Assembly: GCA_966211705.1 (NCBI GenBank)
Contig: CBIHOC010000001.1
Span: 124,001-188,000 of the forward strand
DNA length: 64,000 nucleotides
From: GCA-2737665 sp966211705
GTDB taxonomy: Bacteria; Bacteroidota; Bacteroidia; Palsa-965
Direction: 5' to 3'
This document shows, piece by piece, positions 42,562-50,879 of the stretch. Position 1 is the stretch's first letter. Every line of letters starts with the position of its first letter. The translations under genes and the position numbers were made by a program. The notes beneath the pieces were generated by a model that made no database searches, had not been told where the DNA came from, and saw nothing but the letters and a program-made list of their open reading frames with translations.

Positions 42562-42739
42562 AATGTGCAGATGTGCAAATATGCAGATGTGCAGATGCGG
42601 TGTGTAAACCTGGAAATGTGCAAAACAAGGCAGTTGATTGAACCTTTTCCACTTACGTCTAACTTTGTTAATCCGTTCGCTACCGGCTCATAGCTACTTT
42701 TTCATTTGCACATCTGCACACCTGCACATTTGCACATTA
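42562..42739. repeat. ATGTGCAG-word inverted element
   Basis: Left arm AATGTGCAGATGTGCAAAT, then ATGCAGATGTGCAGATG (42562-42598). Right arm built of GCACATCTGCACACCTGCAC and ATTTGCACAT (42702-42737). The eight-base word is iterated and inverted. It begins directly after the AlkD-like stop and ends on the -7 box of the methyltransferase gene. Confidence 0.75.
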
Positions 42740-42745
42740 CCTTTG
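42738..42745 (+). promoter_or_regulatory. -7 box TACCTTTG
   Basis: Perfect TAnnTTTG eight bases before the ATG at 42754. Confidence 0.5.
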
Positions 42746-42753
42746 CCCCCACT

Positions 42754-43944
42754 ATGCCAGCAGAACGTTCACACGTCATCCTTTCCTCGGGGAAAGACCA
42801 ATCGCTCCGCCGTTTTCACCCGTGGGTGTTTTCGGGCGCCATCAAGAAGATCAAAGGGCCGGTCCAGGACGGCGATATCGTGGACGTTTATTCCAACAAG
42901 GACGAGTATCTCGGTACGGGGCATATCCAGGACGGATCGATCGCGGTGCGCATTTTTTCGTTCGAACAGATCGAGCCGAACGCGGATTTCTGGAAAGAAA
43001 AGATCCGCAGGGCGTACGATTACCGGAAGAACATCGGCGTGGCGGAAAACCTGGCGACGAACGTGTACCGCCTCATCTACGCGGAAGGCGACGGGCTGCC
43101 GGGGCTGATCGTCGACTTTTATAACGGCGTGGCGGTGCTCCAGGCCCACTCAGTGGGCATGCACCAGCAGCGGCACGATATCGCGAATGCGCTGAAAGAA
43201 ATTCTCGGCGACAAGCTGAAAGCGGTTTACGACAAAAGCAGCGAAGCGTTGCACCGCAATGACGCAGGCGCGAGCACGAACAGTTATATCCTCGGCAGTG
43301 CGGAGGGCGCGGGCGAAGTAATGGAGAACGGCAACCGCTTTTACATCGACTGGGAAACGGGGCAGAAAACCGGCTTCTTCGTCGACCAGCGCGACAACCG
43401 TGAATTGCTGGCGCAATATTCGGCAGGGAAAAAAGTGTGCAACACGTTCTGCTACACCGGTGGATTTTCCGTTTACGCGGGAATGGCCGGCGCCACGGAA
43501 GTGCACAGCGTCGATTCTTCGAAGAAAGCCATCGCGCTTACCGACCGCAACATGGAGCTGAACGGCTTGTCCGGCATCCACACGTCGTTCGCCATGGACA
43601 CGTTCGATTTCCTCGAAGGCAAAGACAACATTTACGACGTGATCATTCTCGATCCGCCGGCTTTCGCGAAGCACGTCAGCTCCCGCCACAACGCGGTGAT
43701 GGGCTACAAGCGCCTCAACGCAGAAGCGATCAAAAAGATCCGCCCGGGCGGCATTCTCTTCACCTTTTCCTGCTCGCAGGTCGTCGACCGCCGCCTGTTC
43801 GCCGATACGATCATGTCGGCCGCTATCGTGGCAAAGCGCAACGTCCGCGTGATGCACCATCTCACCCAGCCGCCGGACCACCCGGTAAATATTTTCCACC
43901 CGGAAGGCGAATACCTGAAAGGCCTCGTGGTTTACGTGGAGTAG
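42754..43944 (+). CDS. Class I SAM-dependent rRNA methyltransferase, RlmI-like
   Basis: 396 aa from ATG 42754; the longer frame translates the repeat. A PUA domain at the N-terminus (SLRRFHPWVFSGAIKKIKG) is followed by an EEHUD-like linker (RLIYAEGDGLPGLIVDFY) and a Rossmann methyltransferase with FFVDQRDNRELL, VCNTFCYTGGFSVYAGMAGA (SAM motif I) and IILDPPAFAKH (motif IV). Family members make m5C in 23S rRNA. It is cytoplasmic and complete in length. The precise target is inferred from similarity only. Confidence 0.88.
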   Translation: MPAERSHVILSSGKDQSLRRFHPWVFSGAIKKIKGPVQDGDIVDVYSNKDEYLGTGHIQDGSIAVRIFSFEQIEPNADFWKEKIRRAYDYRKNIGVAENLATNVYRLIYAEGDGLPGLIVDFYNGVAVLQAHSVGMHQQRHDIANALKEILGDKLKAVYDKSSEALHRNDAGASTNSYILGSAEGAGEVMENGNRFYIDWETGQKTGFFVDQRDNRELLAQYSAGKKVCNTFCYTGGFSVYAGMAGATEVHSVDSSKKAIALTDRNMELNGLSGIHTSFAMDTFDFLEGKDNIYDVIILDPPAFAKHVSSRHNAVMGYKRLNAEAIKKIRPGGILFTFSCSQVVDRRLFADTIMSAAIVAKRNVRVMHHLTQPPDHPVNIFHPEGEYLKGLVVYVE

Positions 43945-44001
43945 CTCGTTCGCGGGAACATTCCCGGGGGAGAGACGCGATGCGTTTCTCCCCTTTTTCG
44001 T

Positions 44002-45480
44002 TCAATAAAAAAGCATCGAGATCAACGTGATCAGCACGACGCCTGCAAGATCGACCCAGATGCCTGCGCGGTACATTTCGGCGGTTCGTATCCGTTTTGT
44101 GCCGAATACGATCGTGTTGGGCGCTGTCGCCACGGGCAGCATAAAACCGAGCGAAGCAGCCATCGTTGCGGGAATCAGCAGCGCGAGCGGCGACAAGCCC
44201 AGCGGTTCGTACAAGGCCATCAGCGCCGGCAGCATGAGAGAAATGCAGGCGACGTTGGAAGCGAACTCGCTGATGAACGCGATGAGCACGCACATGCCGC
44301 CGATCATGAGCGGGTATGGCAAACCCTTCAGCCCGTCGAGGTGGCCCGCGATCCAGGAGCTCAGGCCGGTGACACGGAACCCTTCGGCCAGCGCAAGCCC
44401 GCCGCCGAACAGCAGGATGATGTCGAACGGAAGTTTTTCGGCCTCTTTCCACATGATCAGGTTCCTTCCTTTTTCGTTGCGGGATGGAATAAGGAAAAGC
44501 TGGAGGGCGGCAAAGATGGCCACCGTGCTGTCGTCGATGTACGCCGCATATTTTCCGAAGAGCGACGCCCACCCGGGAAATTCGAACCCGCCGAAATCGA
44601 TCGGGCTGCGCGTGAACCAGAGCAGGGCCGTCTGGATGAATACGGCGAGCACCATCTTTTCTTCGTAGCGCATCGGACCCAGCTGGTGCAATGCGTCGCG
44701 GAAATAATCCTTGCCGATGGGCACCACCTGCATGCCGCGGATGAAGAAGAAACGGAGCAGCGCCCATGTGAACAGCAGCAGCGCGAGGGAAACCGGCACG
44801 CCCACTTTCATCCAGCTGAGGAAATTCACATCGTTCGAGCCCGGGAAGCTGTTCTGCCATTTGCTGTAAAAGATCATGTTCGTCGGCGTTCCCACCAGCG
44901 TCGCCATTCCCCCGATGGACCCCGCATACGCGAGACCGATCAGCAGCGCTGCTGCGAAACGGCGTTTCTGCTTTTCATCCTCCATGTGCACTTCCACCTG
45001 GTAAAGCACCGCCAGCACCGCGGAAAGCAGCATGAGCACCGTCGCCGTGTTGGAGATCCACATCGACATGATATAGGTAGTGAACATCACGCCGAACAGG
45101 ATGCGCGACGGCCGCGTTCCCACCGCCATCAGGATGCGCAGCGCGATACGCTTGTGCAGGTTCCAGCGTTCGATCGCGAAAGCAAGAATAAACCCGCCGA
45201 CGAACAGGAAGATGATGCTGTCCATGTATTTCCCCGCCACGGATTCGATCTCGTCGCTGATGTCTTTCGCGGGAAGAATGCCGAACAGCGGGAACAGCAC
45301 GAGGGGCAGCAAAGCCGTAACGGCAAGCGGAACAGCTTCCGACAGCCACCACCACGCCATCCACAGGGCGATGCCGGCCATGATCGTTACCGGGTCGTTG
45401 CCGGGCTGAAGGTCGGCGAGCGTCCAGGTGAGAATTGCCAGTAAAGGGCCGAGGAACAGGTGAACTTTATCGCGTTTCAT
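44002..45480 (-). CDS. SLC13/DASS-family anion transporter
   Basis: 492 aa from ATG 45480 (MKRDKVHLFLGPL). About 11-12 hydrophobic segments, with the family opening WMAWWWLSEAVPLAVTALLP, a hairpin motif around SNTATVLMLLSAVLAVLY, GGMATLVGTPTNMIFYSKW, and the second repeat SEFASNVACISLMLPALMAL and MLPVATAPNTIVFGTKRI. These SNT motifs bind sodium and dicarboxylate in this family. Likely imports di- or tricarboxylates, or sulfate, with sodium across the inner membrane. It is divergent from a small lipoprotein gene. Confidence 0.9.
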   Translation of the reverse strand: MKRDKVHLFLGPLLAILTWTLADLQPGNDPVTIMAGIALWMAWWWLSEAVPLAVTALLPLVLFPLFGILPAKDISDEIESVAGKYMDSIIFLFVGGFILAFAIERWNLHKRIALRILMAVGTRPSRILFGVMFTTYIMSMWISNTATVLMLLSAVLAVLYQVEVHMEDEKQKRRFAAALLIGLAYAGSIGGMATLVGTPTNMIFYSKWQNSFPGSNDVNFLSWMKVGVPVSLALLLFTWALLRFFFIRGMQVVPIGKDYFRDALHQLGPMRYEEKMVLAVFIQTALLWFTRSPIDFGGFEFPGWASLFGKYAAYIDDSTVAIFAALQLFLIPSRNEKGRNLIMWKEAEKLPFDIILLFGGGLALAEGFRVTGLSSWIAGHLDGLKGLPYPLMIGGMCVLIAFISEFASNVACISLMLPALMALYEPLGLSPLALLIPATMAASLGFMLPVATAPNTIVFGTKRIRTAEMYRAGIWVDLAGVVLITLISMLFY

Positions 45481-45488
45481 TACTTTTG
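45481..45488 (+). promoter_or_regulatory. -7 box TACTTTTG
   Basis: Perfect TAnnTTTG 16 bases before the lipoprotein ATG at 45505, directly adjoining the divergent transporter start. Confidence 0.5.
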
Positions 45489-45504
45489 GGGCAAACAAAC
45501 TCCT

Positions 45505-45828
45505 ATGCGCAAACTTAAGCATCTTCTTCCCGCGATCCTTATCCTCTTCACGGTCGCCGCATGCAACCTCTGCAAAAAGAACCAGAAGACCGACGCCGAA
45601 TGGGAACAGGCCGGTTACGTAAAAGCATTCGTGACCGAAGTGCACCTCGACGGCTGCAAGTGGATGCTGCAGCTGGAAAGCAACAGCAAACGCCTCGAAC
45701 CGGACGGACTTCAGCCGGAATTCGAGAAGGACAGCTTAAACGTGTGGATCAAATACCAGCCGGAAGATCGCATGAGCGTTTGCATGGCGGGGCAGACGGT
45801 GAAAGTGCTTGACATTAAAAAAAGATAA
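45505..45828 (+). CDS. Small lipoprotein, unknown function
   Basis: 107 aa from ATG 45505. The signal peptide ends in VAAC with lipidated Cys20, then CNLCKKNQK. The mature part (YVKAFVTEVHLDGCKWMLQLES, DSLNVWIKYQPEDRMSVCMAGQTVKVLDIKK) looks like a small beta-barrel such as an OB-fold-like or SH3-like domain, with two further Cys that could be disulfide-linked. Probably anchored at the periplasmic face. No function is assigned. A repeat element starts at the base after its stop. Confidence 0.65.
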   Translation: MRKLKHLLPAILILFTVAACNLCKKNQKTDAEWEQAGYVKAFVTEVHLDGCKWMLQLESNSKRLEPDGLQPEFEKDSLNVWIKYQPEDRMSVCMAGQTVKVLDIKKR

Positions 45829-45954
45829 TTCAACAATTCAATCGCTCTCGCTTCGCGAATCACTTATTCAAAAATTCGGTTAGCACAGTATCAATCTTTG
45901 AATTGTTGAATAGCAAGGATCGCCGCAGGCGAGACGAGCGATTGAATTGTTGAA
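45829..45954. repeat. 126 bp element with perfect 19 bp terminal inverted repeats
   Basis: TTCAACAATTCAATCGCTC (45829-45847) and GAGCGATTGAATTGTTGAA (45936-45954) are exact reverse complements. A GAATTGTTGAATAG word lies at 45899-45913. The element begins directly after the lipoprotein stop and ends 13 bases before fmt. Confidence 0.85.
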
Positions 45955-45967
45955 TTTGAGAAAGACC

Positions 45968-46933
45968 ATGCCCGATCCAAAAACCATTCGCATCATCTTT
46001 ATGGGCACGCCCGGGTTTGCTGTGGCCTCCCTGGAAAAATTAGTTGCGGGCGGGTATGACGTCGTCGCCGTTGTTACGGTTCCCGACAAACCTGCGGGGC
46101 GCGGGCAGCAGGTGCAGCAGAGCGAGGTGAAACAATTCGCCGTGCAGCACGACATCCCGGTGCTCCAGCCGGAGAAGCTGAAATCGCCGGAATTTCTCGA
46201 AGCGCTGAAAGCGTTGCGCGCCGACTTACAGATCGTGGTTGCATTCCGCATGTTGCCGGAAGCGGTGTGGCAGATGCCGCCGATGGGCACGTTCAACCTT
46301 CACGGCTCGCTTCTTCCCCACTACCGCGGCGCCGCGCCGATCAACCGCGCGGTGATGAACGGGGAAACAAAAACCGGCGTCACCACTTTTTTCCTGCAGC
46401 ACGAGATCGACACCGGCAACATTATCTTCCGCGAAGAAACGCCCATCGGTCCCGACGAAACTGCGGGCGATGTGCACGACCGCCTGATGCACATCGGCGC
46501 AGCCCTCGTGGTGAAAACCGTCGACGCGATCGCCTCCGGCAGTTGCCCGCAGGTCCCGCAGTCGACGCTTCTTGCGCCGGGCGAACCGGTCAAAACCGCG
46601 CCGAAGATCTTCCGCGACGATTGCAGGATCGACTGGAAGCAGCACGGGAAAACGATCCACGATCACGTGCGCGGTCTTTCGCCTTATCCCGGTGCGTGGA
46701 CGATGCTGCACGTGGCAGATCCGGCCGTGGCGCCGGTTCCGGTCAAAATTTTCCGCACGCGTTTTATCGCGGAAGACGACGCGGCGGATAAAAATGCGGA
46801 AGAAAAATTTCCTCTTATTAAGGTAGAAGGTGGATTGCTTCGCGTGGATGAGCTGCAGGTCCCGGGAAAAAAACGCATGAAAAGCGAGGAATTCCTGCGC
46901 GGATTCCAGGGAAGCGGCATTTATTTCGTGTAA
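45968..46933 (+). CDS. fmt: Methionyl-tRNA formyltransferase
   Basis: 321 aa from ATG 45968. The formyltransferase domain (IRIIFMGTPGFAVASLEKL, VVAFRMLPEAVWQMPPMGTFNLHGSLLPHYRGAAPINRAV) has the catalytic Asn-His in FNLHGS and Asp in EIDTGNIIF. The C-terminal OB-like domain contains IDWKQHGKTIHDHVRGLSPYPGAW and ELQVPGKKRM. It transfers a formyl group from 10-formyl-THF to Met-tRNAi. Unlike the formyltransferase-like protein at 88-1746, the catalytic triad is intact. Confidence 0.95.
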   Translation: MPDPKTIRIIFMGTPGFAVASLEKLVAGGYDVVAVVTVPDKPAGRGQQVQQSEVKQFAVQHDIPVLQPEKLKSPEFLEALKALRADLQIVVAFRMLPEAVWQMPPMGTFNLHGSLLPHYRGAAPINRAVMNGETKTGVTTFFLQHEIDTGNIIFREETPIGPDETAGDVHDRLMHIGAALVVKTVDAIASGSCPQVPQSTLLAPGEPVKTAPKIFRDDCRIDWKQHGKTIHDHVRGLSPYPGAWTMLHVADPAVAPVPVKIFRTRFIAEDDAADKNAEEKFPLIKVEGGLLRVDELQVPGKKRMKSEEFLRGFQGSGIYFV

Positions 46934-47074
46934 ATACAATTACCGAAACCTGCCTCTGCCGGGGATCACAGCGGCTTAACGCCCGGAAACCCCTATAAAA
47001 TAAGGAAAATTTTCGCGTTTATTAACAAAACCCCGTATTTATCAACAAATCCGGCGATTTTCTTTGCGCAGCCC

Positions 47075-47104
47075 TTGACTGGTATGGGTTTCAGTGTATA
47101 TTTG
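47075..47104 (+). promoter_or_regulatory. Promoter TTGAC ... TATATTTG of HU gene 1
   Basis: TTGAC at 47075-47079 and TATATTTG at 47097-47104 fit the -33/-7 pattern with 22 bases between element starts. Confidence 0.6.
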
Positions 47105-47146
47105 TTCAGTTGACAACTGAATGTCAAACTTAAAAACCAACGCAAC

Positions 47147-47422
47147 ATGAACAAAGCAGAACTCATCGAAGCAATCGCTAACGGAGCAAAGATCTCTAAG
47201 GCTGATGCAGGCCGCGCTCTCGACTCCACCGTTGAGGCGATCACCAAGTCACTCAAAAAAGGCGACAAAGTTTCTCTCGTAGGCTTCGGCACCTTCGCGG
47301 TAACCAAGCGTGCAGCTCGCACCGGCCGCAACCCGCAGACGGGCAAGACCATCCAGATCAAAGCGAAAAAAGTCGCAAAGTTCAAGGCTGGTTCTGAACT
47401 CGCTGCTACGGTTAACAAGTAA
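47147..47422 (+). CDS. HU-family DNA-binding protein (copy 1)
   Basis: 91 aa. Typical HU: NKAELIEAIANGAKISKADAG, then GDKVSLVGFGTFAVTKRAAR, the DNA-bending arm RTGRNPQTGK with the conserved Pro, and KKVAKFKAG. It binds DNA as a dimer and shapes the nucleoid. It differs from the second copy at 49198 in 10 of 91 residues. Strong promoter upstream and terminator downstream, so it is a monocistronic unit. Confidence 0.95.
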   Translation: MNKAELIEAIANGAKISKADAGRALDSTVEAITKSLKKGDKVSLVGFGTFAVTKRAARTGRNPQTGKTIQIKAKKVAKFKAGSELAATVNK

Positions 47423-47446
47423 TCTGCAGTGGCCTCACGGCCGTTC

Positions 47447-47483
47447 AAAGCCTTCCCCGAGTCCTCGGGGAAGGCTTTTTTTG
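47447..47483 (+). terminator. Terminator of HU gene 1
   Basis: AAGCCTTCCCCGA and TCGGGGAAGGCTT form a 13-base stem with a four-base loop, followed by T7. It lies between the convergent HU and effector genes. Confidence 0.85.
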
Positions 47484-47491
47484 AGCGCCTG

Positions 47492-48943
47492 TCAGAGCAT
47501 TTGCTGCGCCTGCCACGCCAGCAGCTTGCCCGTAACCTTAAGGTTGAAAGCCATTTCTTCCGCCGAGCTGGACAATTGTCCCCAAAGCTCCCGCTCGAAA
47601 TTTTTCGTGGTGCGTCCGAGGCGGTCGTTCACCTGGTCCGTGCCGTCACCGATCATTTCGTCCAGCGAAGCGTTCAGCTCTTTTTGCTGTTCCCTGTTGA
47701 TTTTGTCGTAAAAAAGTTCCCCCAGCTTATTTTGCACGTCAGCCTGCAGCATGTTCCATTCCCTCACATCGAACGACGGGCTATGCAGGCTGAACGTGTG
47801 CGAAAAGATCTCCTGCCCCTGGTAAAGAATATCGTAGACGACATAATCCGCGAAGTACGCGTCGACGTTAATATCCTCCCTGATCGCCGGGAAAAACGCC
47901 CATACCTGGAGCTCCAGCCCGCAGTCACGGAATTTCCGAAGACCGGTTTCGATGGCCAGCTGTTCGGTGTTTGCATAGTGCGATCCCGAAACAAAATTCT
48001 CCGGTATTTCCACCCCGCCGTCGCCGTGCCCGATGAGGTGGCACCACTCGTAGGAAATCCCGTTCCTGATATTCCCGGTAACACGTTCGTCCTGGTCTTC
48101 GCGTATGCGGCCCAGGTGCCCCGCGTATTGCGTTGCGCTCGCTCCCATCACCGAATTGGCGCTGTCTCTTTCCTGCTGGGGAACATTGTGGTCCTGCTTT
48201 ACCATGCGCAAATCCCTTCCCGAATCCACAAGGTCCCTGAACGACGGCGTTTTCGTATTCATCCGGTCCGGCGTCTTTTGCTTGAAATAACGGATCCCGT
48301 GCTTCCCGGATAAATGAGATTCGAAATAATCCACGGGAACATCGGCTTGCGACTCGACCCTGCGCGACGCGGACATGCCCAGCATCTGGCCTTCCACGGG
48401 GTCGCCGATCCAGCGATACTCGTTTTCATCCGTACGGGAGTATTTCAGGTTCCTGCCTTCATGCACATATCCCGCAGCGGAAAGCTCGACGACTGCGTCG
48501 TGCCCATCCTCGAAATAAACGCTGAACGTGTAATCGATATTTGTGGCGCTTCGATAAGTAACGTTCCGCTTTTTTCCTTTCCGCAATTCCACCGTGTTGT
48601 CGGCTGTTTTATTATACGTGGTGAGCTTACCGACGAATTGGTCATTCGCGTTGTGTGCCGTAAGGAGCATTTCACGCAGTTCGCCGGACTGCCCGCGCTG
48701 TGTATCGTCGAGGTTGCCGCGTTGGAAAACGCCCTGGATGACCGGCAAAGGGACCGCTGAGGGGACCGCCTGCTTTCGCTGAATCGAAGCCGCAAAAGGT
48801 GCCGGGCTGCTTTCGTTCCCGCCGAGCGGCTCCGGCTCGCTGACCTGCCGGTGAGGTGGCGGCGTAAACCCAACCGCCTGCGCCCGCTTGTCGTGCTGGT
48901 GTGCCCGCGACTGATCGTTCTCGGGGGAGGAATGGGAGCGCAT
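47492..48943 (-). CDS. Putative effector/toxin with His-Me-finger-nuclease-like C-terminal motif
   Basis: 483 aa, no signal peptide. Residues 1-75 are low-complexity, Ser/Pro/Gln-rich, and carry IQRK and VIQGVFQR segments like those in effectors loaded by contractile injection systems or linked to DUF4157 proteins. Residues about 80-290 are unassigned. At 299-330 lies EWCHLIGHGDGG ... ENFVSG ... ANTEQ, close to the (H)LIG..xGG..xNLVxxS..xN pattern of DNA/RNA non-specific endonucleases. H302 or H306 and N325 would be the catalytic residues. The remaining C-terminus is helical. The two flanking HU genes are near-identical. No immunity gene is obvious. The nuclease role is an inference. Confidence 0.55.
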   Translation of the reverse strand: MRSHSSPENDQSRAHQHDKRAQAVGFTPPPHRQVSEPEPLGGNESSPAPFAASIQRKQAVPSAVPLPVIQGVFQRGNLDDTQRGQSGELREMLLTAHNANDQFVGKLTTYNKTADNTVELRKGKKRNVTYRSATNIDYTFSVYFEDGHDAVVELSAAGYVHEGRNLKYSRTDENEYRWIGDPVEGQMLGMSASRRVESQADVPVDYFESHLSGKHGIRYFKQKTPDRMNTKTPSFRDLVDSGRDLRMVKQDHNVPQQERDSANSVMGASATQYAGHLGRIREDQDERVTGNIRNGISYEWCHLIGHGDGGVEIPENFVSGSHYANTEQLAIETGLRKFRDCGLELQVWAFFPAIREDINVDAYFADYVVYDILYQGQEIFSHTFSLHSPSFDVREWNMLQADVQNKLGELFYDKINREQQKELNASLDEMIGDGTDQVNDRLGRTTKNFERELWGQLSSSAEEMAFNLKVTGKLLAWQAQQML

Positions 48944-49128
48944 GGCCGATCGAATAGTACTGTTAATGCGACTTTCGTTTACTCAGTATAGTAAGACGAC
49001 ATCCGCCGGCAGAACCTGCGTCTTTCCCTTCTTTTCCTTGCAGCTGCACAGGCGCATCGTGACCGGGTTATTCACAATACCGCGATCGGCTGTTAATAAA
49101 AATTTCCGGGTTTAAGGAGCTGAAAGCC

Positions 49129-49158
49129 TTGCCACGCGTTGATTTTAGAATAGTTTTG
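49129..49158 (+). promoter_or_regulatory. Promoter TTG ... TAGTTTTG of HU gene 2
   Basis: TTGCC at 49129-49133 and TAGTTTTG at 49151-49158 have the same 22-base spacing as the promoter of HU copy 1. The remainder of 48944-49197 is A/T-rich spacer without an evident gene. Confidence 0.55.
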
Positions 49159-49197
49159 CCCGGTCAGAATCTATTAATCACACAAAAACAAAACAAC

Positions 49198-49473
49198 ATG
49201 AACAAAGCAGATCTTATCGAAGCAATCGCCAACGGCGCAAAAATCTCCAAAGCTGACGCAGGCCGCGCGCTCGATTCTACGATCGAAGCAGTGACCAAAG
49301 CCCTCAAAAAAGGCGACAAAGTGTCTCTCGTTGGTTTCGGTACGTTCTCTGTGACGAAGCGTGCAGCCCGCACGGGTCGCAACCCGCAGACCGGCAAAGC
49401 GATCAAAATCGCTGCCAAGAAAGTTGCGAAGTTCAAAGCAGGCGCTGACCTCGCTGCGACCGTCAACAAGTAA
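49198..49473 (+). CDS. HU-family DNA-binding protein (copy 2)
   Basis: 91 aa from ATG 49198; a longer frame from 49129 would include the promoter. Same features as copy 1 (NKADLIEAIANGAKISKADAG, GDKVSLVGFGTFSVTKRAAR, RTGRNPQTGK). Ten residues differ, mostly conservative, so the copies arose by duplication. HU2 has Ala/Lys in place of Gln/Lys in the segment after the arm (KAIKIAAKK). Own promoter and terminator. Confidence 0.95.
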   Translation: MNKADLIEAIANGAKISKADAGRALDSTIEAVTKALKKGDKVSLVGFGTFSVTKRAARTGRNPQTGKAIKIAAKKVAKFKAGADLAATVNK

Positions 49474-49492
49474 TCGGTTTTCACCGGTAACA

Positions 49493-49530
49493 AAAAACCT
49501 CGTTCCGCAAGGGACGAGGTTTTTCTTTTG
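49493..49530 (+). terminator. Terminator of HU gene 2
   Basis: AAAAACCTCGTTCC and GGGACGAGGTTTTT form a stem around GCAA, followed by CTTTT; also serves the convergent TPR gene. Confidence 0.8.
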
Positions 49531-49543
49531 AAGGCTGTGAAAC

Positions 49544-50737
49544 TTATTTCACGAGGTACGTTTTAATGTATGTTTTGATCCGTTCCCCGTTATTCTTCGA
49601 GAAATCGCTGTACTGGTCGTAACAGGAATAATGGAACAGGCTGACGAAAACATAACAATCGAGGTAGCCGGCTTCCTGCATCTTGTTTGCAAACGAGAGA
49701 TCGTCTTCTCCTCCCGACTTTTTCAGCATCTGCTTCCAGCTGTACGTCTCGAGATATTTCGCGCCGTCTTTTTCTTCCCTGAGGATGCCTTTGTCGTCGG
49801 TCTTCACCTGCCCTTTCGCTTCCCGGTAATATTTCCACGGCCCGCTTTCTTCTCCCGGCTGCTCTATTTCGGCATTGTTCGGCAGGCATAAACGCGGCAT
49901 CCAGTGCCGGTCGAATTTCTTATCGAGATGTTCGCAAATGTCCGCCAGCTTGATGAACATGCCCACGTCGGGATAAACGAGGATCCCTTCCACGCACGCG
50001 TCGTACGCATCCTGGTAGCGATGCAGCTTCGTGTACACGTCGGTCAGGTATTTCCATCCTTCCAGCAGGCCCGGCTGCATGCCGACAGCTTTTTTGTACC
50101 AAACCAAAGCATCTTCGTATTCTTTGTCATTGAAATAGCTGTCGCCGACGTACAGCGCTGCTTTATAGTAAGTGCTGTCTTCCGCAAAAGCCCGCTTGTA
50201 GCCGCGCACCGCCTGGGTGAATTTCCCCTGCCTGAACGCGCTTTCGCCTTCTTTAAATTCGCTTTTGGCCGATTTGGACACGGCCGTATCGGGATTGAAA
50301 TCGACAAGGAAAGCGCGCAGGTACATCGATGCGATCTCCTGGTCCTCGCAATACAAGGTTGCAAGAAAGCAGGCGTCGAGCATGCGCTTTTCGTAAACAG
50401 GATAGGAGATCGTGATCTTGCTTTTTCCTGCCAGGAGCTGGGCGCCCAGCTTTTCCATGTCTTCCTGGTAGCGCTGCTGGTAAAGAGCGCTCGCATAATA
50501 AATGCGCAGCGTCCACAGCTCGCAGTTGAGCAAGTGTGTGCTTTGCGGGCCGGACAACAGCTGCAGCGCTTTGTCGTATTTGCCTTTGTTGTACATTTTT
50601 TTCGATTTCTCGATCTGCTTCAGCTCTTTTGAAGTAAAGCGTTGCGGATCCGGCGCCTGCGGAATGTTCTGCGCATACGTCCACAACGGCAGCAGGCAGA
50701 AAAGAAAAACCCGTGCGATTGTTTTGAATAGGGTCAT
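49544..50737 (-). CDS. Secreted tetratricopeptide-repeat protein
   Basis: 397 aa. A signal peptide ends near YAQN (residue about 23). Several TPR units are seen: LKQIEKSKKMYNKGKYDKALQLL, EGESAFRQGKFTQAVRGYKRAFAEDSTYYKAALYVGDSYFNDKEYEDALVWYKKAV, YTKLHRYQDAYDACVEGILVYP. The C-terminal 130 residues are different (RHWMPRLCLPNNAEI, YSWKQMLKKSGGEDDLSFANKMQEAGYLDCYV). Probably a periplasmic scaffold. The partner is unknown. It converges on HU copy 2. Confidence 0.75.
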   Translation of the reverse strand: MTLFKTIARVFLFCLLPLWTYAQNIPQAPDPQRFTSKELKQIEKSKKMYNKGKYDKALQLLSGPQSTHLLNCELWTLRIYYASALYQQRYQEDMEKLGAQLLAGKSKITISYPVYEKRMLDACFLATLYCEDQEIASMYLRAFLVDFNPDTAVSKSAKSEFKEGESAFRQGKFTQAVRGYKRAFAEDSTYYKAALYVGDSYFNDKEYEDALVWYKKAVGMQPGLLEGWKYLTDVYTKLHRYQDAYDACVEGILVYPDVGMFIKLADICEHLDKKFDRHWMPRLCLPNNAEIEQPGEESGPWKYYREAKGQVKTDDKGILREEKDGAKYLETYSWKQMLKKSGGEDDLSFANKMQEAGYLDCYVFVSLFHYSCYDQYSDFSKNNGERIKTYIKTYLVK

Positions 50738-50837
50738 GGTGATTTTTTTGTTTTCGAAATATACTGCTTTAACGTGTCCTGTTCATTGCGCATTCTTCCC
50801 CGGTGAAAATCTTTTCTTTTTCCCTCCCGGCCTTTCG

Positions 50838-50845
50838 TAAATTTG
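50838..50845 (+). promoter_or_regulatory. -7 box TAAATTTG
   Basis: Perfect TAnnTTTG, 34 bases upstream of the agmatinase-family ATG at 50880. Drives the two-gene unit. Confidence 0.55.
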
Positions 50846-50879
50846 CCGCGCACAATGATCAACCCGATAATCGAATTCC

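Noticed and set aside
44341..45444. 367-residue plus-strand frame
   Set aside because: Antisense to the SLC13 transporter; highly charged with no motif.
47429..48313. 294-residue plus-strand frame
   Set aside because: Antisense to the effector gene and overlapping the HU terminator. The effector frame is longer and has coherent motifs.
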